NCBI GenBank assembly: GCA_030490835.1 | Contig: CM059973.1 | Span: 55,680,008 to 55,744,007, forward strand | DNA from: Annona cherimola | Taxonomy: Eukaryota; Streptophyta; Magnoliopsida; Magnoliales; Annonaceae | DNA: 64,000 nt | Direction of reading: 5' to 3' | Part shown: positions 37,140-46,953 of the stretch, in pieces | Numbering within the stretch: position 1 is the stretch's first letter | Layout of the letters: the number at the start of each line of letters is the position of its first letter | Program-made: the position numbers and the translations under genes | Notes under the pieces: generated by a model | Database searches by the model: none | The model's input: only the letters and a program-made list of their open reading frames with translations | What the model was told of the DNA's origin: nothing

Positions 37140-38422
37140 GGACTCAGTGGGTTGGGTTTGAGGTGGTGCAGGTAAGGCTTGTTGGGTTTGATATGAAGGA
37201 TGGTTCAGTGGTTTTCTAAGGAAACCAGGTGGCTTATTATTTTGAGCATAATTATGGGTGTTTGACTGGTTTGCCCAAGAGAAATTGGGGTGGTTCCTCC
37301 ATTCGGGGTTGTAAGTATTTGAGTACGAGTTACTATGTGTGCGCTGTCATACTGGTTGTTGATTGCATTGGCTTGTTCGCCTGTGGTGTCGTTGATGGCA
37401 AAACTACACTCGGTTGTGTAGTGTGAGGCTCCACAGATCTCACATGAAATTTGTCGAGAAGAAGATGCATTCCGATCCGTGGGTTCCTATTTCTTTTGTT
37501 GTAAAATTTGATCAATTTTAGCATGAAGAGAATTTAGAGACTCGATATAATATACATTACCTCGCCGAGAGGGTCCTCGGACGTCGCCATATTGAGAATC
37601 ATAAAGCGCCAAGTCATCGAGAAGCTCGAGAGCCTCTTCGTCAGTGAGTCGCATGAATCGGCCACCAGCGGCCGAATTGACGGCGCTTCGGCTAGGTCGA
37701 TCGAGTCCATTGAAAAAGTTTTCAATAATATCACCCTGCGAGATGCCATGATGTGGACACTTGCGTTGCAGATCTTTCATTCTCTCCCATGCATCATATA
37801 GGGTTTCCCCATCTTTTTGGACGAACTGATTGATCTCGTCTCTGATTTTCCTGGTTTTATTGGGTGGAAAGAATTTTTCCAGGAAAGCAGTAGAGAGCTC
37901 GTCCCATGTGTTGAAAGTATCGGGCGGCATAGAATAGAACCACTCGCTTGCCTTGTCGCGAAGAGAAAATGGGAAAAGTTGTAGACGGATTACCTCACGT
38001 GGGATATTTTGCACCCTGATCGTGCTGCACAACTGCAGGAACTTAGTGATGTGAACGGTTGGGTTTTCAAAGGGTAGTCCTGCAAATTGGTTTTGTTGAA
38101 CCATCCGGATGAGTCCGGAATTTAGTTTGAAATTTCTTCCATCGATCTCTAGTTCAACTATGCATGATCGGAATCCACGAGGGTTTGGGCGGTTCCGATC
38201 ACTTCTTGGAGGAGCATTGTTCTCAGCCTGTCCTTCCTTCTGCTCCTGATGTGGCGGGTTTGGATTGTTGTATTCTTCCATGATGTCTTCAGGATTTTGT
38301 TGCTGTTTAAACTCACGAATTCTTCTCCTAAAAGAACGTTCAATTTCAGGGTTAGCAACAAAGAGTTTTTCAGCTAGTTGCTTTGCAAAGCTTTGAGTAT
38401 GTGGGTGCATACAAAGATTCAC
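37140..38422 (-). pseudogene. gag: gag of the Athila element
   Basis: An open frame of 311 codons (38422-37487) contains the Retrotrans_gag capsid region: ITKFLQLCSTIRVQ, LFPFSLRDKASEWFYS, TAFLEKFFPP, YDAWERMKDLQRKCPHHG. An in-frame TAG (37489-37487) is followed in the same frame by a CX2CX4HX4C knuckle CEICGASHYTTEC near 37445. A frameshift near 37330 then restores a region (NHPNFSWANQ...) that leads into pol. Gag and pol were therefore one long frame. Start codon chosen as the first ATG after the primer-site leader. Confidence 0.85.
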
Positions 38423-38530
38423 TAGCTAATTCAGAGGAAAGAAGAAAATACAATAAAAGAAAAAGAATAAAGAAAGAAAAGAAAAGAACAAAGAAAGTAT
38501 CTAAAAATAAAACTTAAAATAACGCCGAAT

Positions 38531-38548
38531 TCCCCGGTAACAGCACCA
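38531..38548 (-). other. primer-binding site, tRNA-Asp type
   Basis: Minus strand TGGTGCTGTTACCGGGGA, against the tRNA-Asp complement TGGCGCCGTTGCCGGGGA. All three mismatches are transitions of the kind expected from methylcytosine decay. It lies 7 nt from the LTR end. Confidence 0.85.
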
Positions 38549-38555
38549 AAATACT

Positions 38556-40192
38556 TGTTCGCAATCTCACCGCAAGTGCACGGGTCGTAGATTGTAGTAT
38601 ATAAAATATCGATCCACAGGGAATTCGGGACTAAAAATTCTGCTTTTAAACACTTTCTCGTCGGATTTAATGGATTAGAAAAGTTGAAAGAGGATGTAGT
38701 AAATTAAATGGAAAAGACATAGGAAATCGGGAAGAGAAAATAAAATAGAAATTAGAATGATTTGAGAAAATGAGAGTGTGAGTATCTAGGGTCTAGGATT
38801 TCGCATGCGTTTTTTGCAATGGGTAGTGGTATAATTATTTACTTTGGATATTGTTTGTTAAAGGAGAACAAATTCTAATTTATCCTTGCACCTTCTCTCG
38901 AAACCTACAAGGCGTATCCTTATTTTCTTAACCACCTATTCTCATGGGATTAAGTTAACTAGAATCCATTAAGTTCTGTGGCTTGTTCATGGAATTCCTC
39001 AAGATCATCATGCCTATTCTCATGGTCTTAGATTTTCAGGTTTAATATCTTGATTATCGTATATTAGATTTTCACATCTCGGTTCCATCACCTAATATAT
39101 AGAATTATGCTAAAGTACGGGCTAATGTACAAAGAAAGCGTTAAAATCACAAGATATTAAATTAACGACAATATCCATCATAAATAAATTAACATCCACA
39201 CCACGCTACATTGTATGCATGCTACATCCTAAACCCTCGATTAAGGGTTTAGCCCGGCATGTTCAAGTCCAACAGAGAATTAACATAACATCCCATCTTA
39301 AATAAGATAATAAAAACAAAGAAAAGAAAAACTTATTGGTTTGGAGCTCCGATGATGTGTCGGTCGCCCCACGCAACTCGCCGGTTCTCCCCTCGCCTGT
39401 TCTCTCAACCTCTCTCTATCTCTCTTTCTCTCTCTGAAAAATGGCCTTCCATCCCCTCCTTCGGAACCCTAATAGGGTATTTATAAACCCCTTGAAACAA
39501 GCCAGCCATTCGCAATCGTACGCAGTTCTACATATTGGCGCCAACTTGCTGGAAACTTGTTGATTGAGTGTGTTCGTAACTTGCTTGAAGGTGGGGAAAT
39601 GGCGCCGGGGCGCCCCTGTCCGGCGCCTAGGCGCCAACTCTCTGAATGATTTGCGGCTTGAAAAATCCTCCTGGAACACCTGTATGACCATGCCATGGTG
39701 CCTAGGCGCCCCTATCTGGTGCCTAGGCACCAACTCCCTGGAAACAATTCTACCTTGTGATCCCCAAAACCCTTTCGAACTTTTCAGCATGTTGGTGAAG
39801 TGGCGCCTAGGCGCCAACTCTCTGGAAGCAGACTGAAATGTGGTGTTGGAGATTCTGGCATGGGCCTGTAGGGTTGCGCCTTAGCACCACTGGTCGGCGC
39901 CTAGGCGCTAACACCCTTGCTTGTTTTGGTTTCTCTTTTCTTCCATCCATCGAGCTTTTAAGTGTTCCCTATTTCTTCTTGTCTGAATTCCCTTAGACAA
40001 AAGAATAGAATAGGGCGAATGAAATTTCAAGCTAATAGATTATGAAAGTCATTAAATATCTTGAAATTCATGCTCAACACCCAATTGATGCAAAAATCAC
40101 ATTTTAAACCAAATTTCATATTGAACTCAAATAATTCCCCATAAAATTAGTATAAAATGGCTACATAATATACCATTAATTTCCAATTATCA
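38556..40192 (-). repeat. 5' LTR of the Athila element
   Basis: 1,637 bp; minus strand TGATAATTGG...GCGAACA. It matches 29863-31484 throughout with scattered substitutions and short indels, more than seen between the SIRE LTRs, so this insertion is older. GGCGCCTAGGCGCC palindromes are near 39619 and 39801. TATA-like TTTATAAATA near 39477-39488 (minus). Confidence 0.93.
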
Positions 40193-40197
40193 CTAGG

Positions 40198-40816
40198 CAA
40201 CAACATGACCCAGGCTGGGGCCTAAGAGGGAAGGCCCTATGATGGCTTAAAGAAAAGTAAACCACATAAAGAGCCGAGACAGTTAGGAACCCATGTAGGC
40301 TAAAGCCCAGCAGCTTGTCTGGAGTCTTTGGACCCAGACCATCCAGTCCCAAGTGGAGGTCCAGATGGAAGGTTACAGACGGCGGCGAATGAAACCCGGT
40401 GATGACGTGGCAAAATTCAAGCCATCCATACTATTTTTTATATATTTTGATCATTTTTAAATCCAACTTTAATGATCCAATAATTGATTTCTACTAATTT
40501 TGATGCTCTGGATGCAATGGTACAGTTAGATTTCTGATTTGAGACTTAGAATTGATGATTTGCACAACACACATATTTTATATCATGATTAATTATGTTT
40601 ATACCACAAATTATGAAACATAATATCTTAAGCATGCAAATGTGTGTCATTATGATGTATTACACTATGCTATGATTAAATAAATTTTTGGTAAGATTGT
40701 TTTCTATGGTACGACCAAAGGTTGGTGTCTAAGAAAGAGGTCTTGAAGTGGATTCCATGGTTATTTAATTAGGCCCCTGCATGTATGGGGAACCTCTCAT
40801 GCCTCACCTCACTTAC
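40198..40816 (+). other. leader of old copia element, second piece
   Basis: Non-coding host sequence between two Athila insertions. It continues 28932-29862 after CTAGG and ends at the CTTAC duplication (40812-40816). The first 230 bp is GC-richer than the rest. No gene seen. Confidence 0.5.
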
Positions 40817-41747
40817 TGTTGAGTTATTTTTGTACTATGCATTTGATTATTAATTGAGAAGAATTTGAGTGTTTAAGGTATTTTGAATCATATTTTGATT
40901 GATTTAGCTTTACATAACATAAAACACTCACAATTGACTGATTTGTATAAAACAGGAGGAATATATGCAATTTTGGTATACAACATGGACAAATTGACAA
41001 GTCTCGATGAAAGCGGAAGTAAATTGCAAATTCAAGACTTATATCTGAAGCAAAACTATGTTTAAAGCAAGACACTATACATATGCGGTTACTGTTCAAG
41101 TGCAAGTGTTCATGTGCAACTATTCATACGCGCATTACTTGTGCACTGTTTATGCACACTATCCACGTTACTGTTCATGTGCACTATTTATAGCTATATA
41201 AACACTTGTGGGGAATGTCTTAAGGATTTGGGAGAACGTTCTGGAAGCTTGGGTTGAGGTCCGGAGAGTGAGAGAAGGTGTAGAGCATGAGGCAAGAGGA
41301 GATGTGACGAGTCGCTTGAGGCGGTCGACACACCATCGGGGCTTCAAACTAATAAGCTTTTCTATCTTTTCTCTTTTTAATTTTAATTGCATTGTTTAAG
41401 ATGGGTTTGAATTTTAATTTTATTTCGGACTTAAACATGCTCAGTCAAGCCCTAAATTTAGGGTTTAGGATGTAGCATGTGTACAATATAGCGTGATGTG
41501 TGGTTTTAATTTATTTATGATGAATATTGTTGTTGATTTAATATCTTGTGATTTTAATGCTTGCTCTGTACATGGGCCCTACTTTGGCATGATTCCATAT
41601 ATTAGATGATAGAATCGAGAGGTGAAAATCTAATATACGATAAACAAGATATTAAACCTGAAAATTTAAAACTATGAGAATAGGTATGATGAACTTGAGG
41701 AATTCCATGAACAAGCTACAAAACTTAATAGATTCTAATTAACTTAA
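40817..41747 (+). repeat. 5' LTR of deleted Athila element, 3'-truncated
   Basis: Starts TGTTGAGTTATTTTTGTAC and matches 43309-44240 until gattctaattaacttaat, where homology ends. A run of actgttcatg-type repeats precedes TATATAAA near 41194. Confidence 0.88.
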
Positions 41748-43308
41748 TTGATACTTTTTAGTTATTTATTTATTTGGACCGGAAGCAGCATCGGATGGAA
41801 ATTTGGTTCAATTCGACAAATAGAGAAGTTAACATCTCACATCTTTTACAAGTACTCCATTTATTTTGATATATCATTTTGATGACATGAATTACATTGA
41901 GGACAATGTGAATTTCAAGTGTGGGGGTGAATGCGTTGCTTTAATTCTCTCTGACTTTCACTACCTTGATGATTTTAATTTTTGTCACATTTTGAAAAAA
42001 ATTTGAAAATACTTGATAATTCTTGCATAAATTTTGATATTGGACTGATTGAGACTCCACTTTGAACTCTTGTATGTCTTGTAAGCAAACTATACTTAGA
42101 ATTTGAAAATCTGTGTTAGGAAAAGAACTAAACCCTAATCAGATGTTAAATTTATTTTTGAACATGTACTCATTGAAAATACTTAGATTTTTGTCTTGAA
42201 TTACTTGATAAAACTGATATACCAAGGAATTAATTCTATTTTCTTTTAAAATCAGAGTAATCCTCTCTAATTTATCAAAGGTTGTTTCTAATACACACAA
42301 TTATCATCTAAGAAGGTAGTTTTTCTTATATACATGAAAAACCTTATGCTGGTTGAAGAATTTCCAAAGCCAAAACTCAATTTGACCAATTCATAGACAT
42401 GATTAAGGCATTTTTTTTATGAGCCTATCTTTGAGAGTATAATAATTGTTCACCCCTATCGAGCATGAATTTAAATTTTCTTCTCTAAACTTCAATTCCC
42501 ATTTAATTGAACCAACATTAAAATTGAATTTTGAGCTGAAAGGTATAATGGAAATAAGGTTTGACATCCTGGCTTATGAAAATAATGAAAATGACTTCCT
42601 AGATATCTTGAAACATGGTAAATGAAATTATTTGTAAAAAAAAAGAGAGTTTCCTAGATATCCTAAAATATGGTGAGGGAATTATTGCCGGACTTGGTTT
42701 GAAAAAAATTGTTAAACTAAGGGTAAGAGCAGGCTAAAAAAAATATAAAAAGACTAAGCGTGGGGGGTAACATTATTTCCTGTGTAAAATGAAGCTCGAA
42801 TCATGTGAAGATGGTTCAATTTTTGAAAATTTTTGAAAATTTTATTTCTTGTGCTGAACATAACCTTGTCCCACCAAAGTCCTTCTGATCCTATGAGTTG
42901 GTTGATTGAGTTCGTAGAGAAAATTTGGATGCAAGAATTTGATGGATGTATATGAGGTAATTTGCTTGATATTTTTTGAATTACTACCATTAATTGAATT
43001 GTAAATGTGTATTGAATAACTAGATAAAAAGGTGGATATTTGAGAAATAGTAGTTTATACTGTGGAAGTTTTTGAACTCTTAATGATTGAAAGCAGAAAT
43101 GGTAACAGGATGTACAGTATCAGTCGAATGAAAAAGAATTTTTGAGTGTGATTTTGACAAGTGCAATATTTTAAATATTTTTGATTCAATATTCTCACTA
43201 GTTTTAATAATTATTTATACTTGGTTTTTGCTCAAAGTTCTTGAAATTCTATAATTTGATTATTTTGTATTTGCTAGAGGACAAGCAAAGGTTTAAGTGT
43301 GGGGATAT
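41748..43308 (+). other. Athila 3' non-coding region in the deleted element
   Basis: Homologous to the minus strand of 31485-32830. Contains hairpin ACATTG-AGGA-CAATGT (41894-41909), tract aagtgtgggggtg (41917-41929), two motif copies (42597-42625 and 42651-42680) around an A-rich run, hairpin TTGCTAGAGGACAAGCAA (43270-43287), and the terminal tract (43289-43308). No gene. Confidence 0.8.
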
Positions 43309-44621
43309 TTGTTGAGTCACTTTTGTACTATGTATTTGATTATTAATTGAGAAAAATTTGAGTGTTTAAGGTATTTTGAATGATATTTTTATTGATTTAG
43401 CTTTACATAGCATAAAACACTCATAATTGACTGATTTGTCTAAAACAAGAGGAATGCATGCAATTTTAGTATACAACATGGACAAATTGATAAGCCTTGA
43501 TGAAAACGGGAGTAAATTATAAATTCAAGACTTATATCTGAAGCAAAACTACGTTTAAAGCAAGATACTATATATAAGTAGTTACTGTTCACGTTGGTAC
43601 TGTTCATGTGCAACTATTCATACACACACTATTTGCACACTATTCATATGCACTATTCATATTACTGTTCATGCGCACTATTTACCTCTATATAAAAACT
43701 TATGGGAAATATCCTAAGGATCTGGGAGAATGTCCTATAAGCTTGGGTTGAGGTCCGGAGAGCGAGAGAAGAGGTAGAGAACAACGCAAAAGGAGAGATG
43801 GTGAGTTGCTTGAGGTGGTCGACACACCATCGGGGCTTCAAACCAATAAGCTTTTCTATCTTTTTTCTTTTTAATTTTAATTACATTGTTTAAGATGATT
43901 TTGAAATTTAATTTTATTTTTGACTTAAACATGCTTGGCGAAGTCCTAAATCTAGGGTTTAGGATGTAGCATGTGTACGATGTTGCGTGGTACGTGGTTT
44001 TAATTTATTTATGATAGATATTGTTGTTAATTTAATATCTTGTGATTTTAATGCTTGCTTTGTACATGGGCCCGTACTTTGGTATGATTTCATATATTAG
44101 GTGATGGAACCGAGAGGTGAAAATCTAACATACGATAATCAAGATATTAAACCTGGAAATTTAAGATCATGAGAATAGGCATGATGACCTTGAGAAATTC
44201 CATGAACAAGCCACAGAACTTAATAGATTCTAATTAACTTAATCCCATGAGAATAGGTGGTTAAGAAAATTAGGGTACACCTTGTAGGTTTCGAGAGAAG
44301 GTGCAAGGATAAATTAGGATTTGTTCTCCTTTAATAAATAATATCCTGATGAAATAATTATACCACTACCCGTTGCAAAAGTCGCATGTGAAATTCTAGA
44401 CCCTATGTACTCGCATCTTTGTTTTCAACTACTCATTTTTGTTTTTAATTTTATTTTCTCTTCTCACTTTTCTACTTTCTATTCCATTTTATTCACTACA
44501 TTCTCTTCATATTCGATAAAAAAGGTTCAAAAAGCAAAGTTTGTAGTCCCAAATTCTCTGTGGATCGATAATTTATATACTATAATCTACGACCCATACA
44601 CTTACGGTAAGATTGCAAACA
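43309..44621 (+). repeat. 3' LTR of deleted Athila element
   Basis: 1,313 bp, TGTTGAGTCACTTTTGTAC to ...AGATTGCAAACA. Clusters of tgttcatgtgca/actattcat precede TATA-like ctatataaaa near 43688. The U5-side end matches the full Athila LTR end (minus strand, GGTGAGATTGCGAACA). Confidence 0.92.
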
Positions 44622-44626
44622 CTTAC

Positions 44627-45026
44627 TTAGTTAACCAAAAGAAGTACCATAGGATTTGGTCGCATATAACGTGTTTAATAATAATTATTATTTTATACTC
44701 CATAATTTGAATGGGAGTTCACAAGTTGGTAGGATTCAAAGGGATTCTCACTTAGAACTAAGGTTCTTAAGCTGGTAGGATTTATTTTGAAATTCTCACT
44801 TTGAACTTAAATTTTGCGTAGTAGAACTAAGTTAACGATGATCCGATATTTGTGACATAAATGATGATTGGGAACATAGTGAACTTTCAAATTTATTCTT
44901 TGTATTGTATTATCCTTAATTTAGTCAGTCTGTTGCTGTGAAATAACATCTACGCTAGTATTTATTCTTTGCTTGTGTCCTTTATAGTTGATTAATCACC
45001 GATATGGCATAAAAAACAATTGTCAT
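44627..45026 (+). other. leader of old copia element, third piece
   Basis: AT-rich, no gene. Two partly similar lines (gttcacaagttggtaggatt and gttcttaagctggtaggatt, near 44716 and 44764) form a short direct repeat. It runs into the gag start region. Confidence 0.45.
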
Positions 45027-46953
45027 TGACCTTAATAAAGGAGAAAAATTAAATGATGATAATTATGACATCTGACATTACAAAGTTTAGTACATCCTAA
45101 AAGAATAGGAAGTGCTGGAGACATTAAATAATATCTTGAGAGAACCTAAGGATGGGATCATTGCTCAGCATAGATGAGATCATGAGGCTTATGTAGCCTA
45201 AAAAAGAGAAATAGCATTGCTCGCATTATGTTGCTGAGCATATGCAAGATGATCTAATGTGTGAATTTGAGGAGCATGTTACTGGCCATGAAATGTGGAT
45301 CACCATCAAAGAGAAGTTTGACGACACATCTGATACAAAGGTGAGGAGGCACACCATCAAGTTTGACACTTATAAGAAGCGCCAAAATCATACTATGAGG
45401 TAGCATCTAAGAGAGATGTCAAACATGATTAGAGAGCTCAAGTCTGCTGGACATATTCTCACTGATGAACAATAGATACAAGTTATGATTAGATCACTTC
45501 TTGACAGCTGGGAACCTATGAAATTCAACATGATGCATAACAAAAATATAATTTTTTTTTAAAGATTGCGTCATTTGGAGTTGGAGGATGAGCTCTTAGA
45601 GTTTGCAAAATCTTCTGGACAAGTATACGTGGCAACTTTTAGTTCATGCAAAACTTTGGGTTTCAAGCGCAAGAGGAACCAAAAGTTCTTTGAGAAGGGG
45701 AAATGATCAAAAGAGGGCTCCAATGAGGCTAAGAATGTCCAGCACAAGCGGGACAAGCACGGAGGAAAGAAAGACATGACTAAGGTTAAGTGCTACAATT
45801 GTAGCAAGTTGGGCCACTTTGCTCGTGACTACACTGAGCCAAGAAGGTACAACCAACTTTACTCCTACTCCCACTTCTGTTTATGTTAGTAGCTTGGTAA
45901 TGCTTATAGAATCTCATCCTTTGTGGATTATAGACTCAGGAGCAACAGACCACGTAGCTAATGATCGAGGAGCATTTGTGGAGTATCATTGAATTCCTGC
46001 TGGGACAAAGTGGATAAACATGGGAAACAATTCTAAGGTGGAAGTTAAAGGGATTGGAACTTGTAAATTAGAGATGTGTAGTGGCCGAACCTTGCTCTTG
46101 CATGATGTCCTATACGCACCAAAAATTCGGTGGAACCTAGTCTTAGTTTTGTCTTTACTTAGCCTAGGGTTTTTATTGAATTTTCATGATGATTGTGTTG
46201 ATGTAACTTTGGGAATAACTTCTTTTGATTTTGGATTGTTGATGGATGGTTTCATGATTATAAATATTGATTGCTATAAACTTATATCACATGATGGTTG
46301 TTTTTCTTGTGTCACATCTTTGAATGATTTATGGATGCAAATGTATGACATGCTAGATTGGGTCACATTGGTCAGGAAAGAATGAATCAACTAGCTAGAG
46401 AAGGTATTTTGGGCCCACTCACTAAAACTGACCTGCCTACTTGTGAAAATTGTCTAGCCGAAAAAGCAATAAGGAAACCATTTTGTAAAGTAGACAGGGC
46501 TGAGTTTCCATTGCAATTGATCCATTCTGACATCAGTGGTCCAATGAATGTGAAGGCAAGGCATGGGACCTCATATTTCATCAACTTTATAGATGACTAC
46601 ACACAATTTGGTCATGGTTTCTTGAACTCGCATAAGTCAGAAGCATTGGATTGCTTTAGATGCTACAGGAATATGGTTGAGAACCAATTGGATCAAAAGA
46701 TCAAAGCCTTGAGAACTAATCGTGGACGTGATTACTTATCCGAGAAATTTAAAATTTTTTGTGATGAAAAGGGTATAGTTAGGTAACTAACTATTCTCGG
46801 TACTCCGCAATAAAATGGTGCTGCAGAGAGAAAAATTTGGACCCTATTGGATATGATTAGGTCTATGATGGCGCAGGCAAACCTTCTAGTATCTTATCGG
46901 GGTGATGTATTGTTGACTGCTGCTCATATACTTAATCTTATGCCCTTTAAATT

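Larger units (their letters stand above)
29863..40192 (-). mobile_element. full-length Athila-type Ty3/gypsy retrotransposon
   Basis: 10,330 bp on the minus strand, flanked by the identical 5-bp duplication CTAGG (29858-29862 and 40193-40197). Order on the minus strand: 5' LTR (40192-38556), tRNA-Asp-type primer site, gag, protease, RT, RNase H, integrase, about 1.7 kb non-coding, purine tract, 3' LTR (31484-29863). RT before integrase is the gypsy order. Gag and protease sequence and the primer choice fit Athila. Coding parts carry stops and frameshifts, and the RT catalytic pair is broken. No envelope-like ORF remains. Confidence 0.95.
40817..44621 (+). mobile_element. internally deleted Athila-type element
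   Basis: 3.8 kb with identical duplication CTTAC (40812-40816 and 44622-44626). The left LTR (40817 to about 41747) is homologous to the right one (43309-44621) but stops short. Sequence then jumps directly into the Athila 3' non-coding region (about 41760-43308). Primer site, gag and pol are absent. The terminal purine tract ggtttaagtgtggggatatt abuts the right LTR. The U5-side half of the LTR is related to the full Athila LTRs, so it is a sister subfamily. Confidence 0.9.

Noticed and set aside
41085..41200. tRNA or small-RNA gene in the tgttcatgtgca repeats
   Set aside because: No cloverleaf or box A/B; the region is an LTR promoter zone.
45571..45777. Minus-strand 68-codon frame over the copia gag
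   Set aside because: Antisense shadow of the decayed gag region between UBN2 and zinc knuckle.
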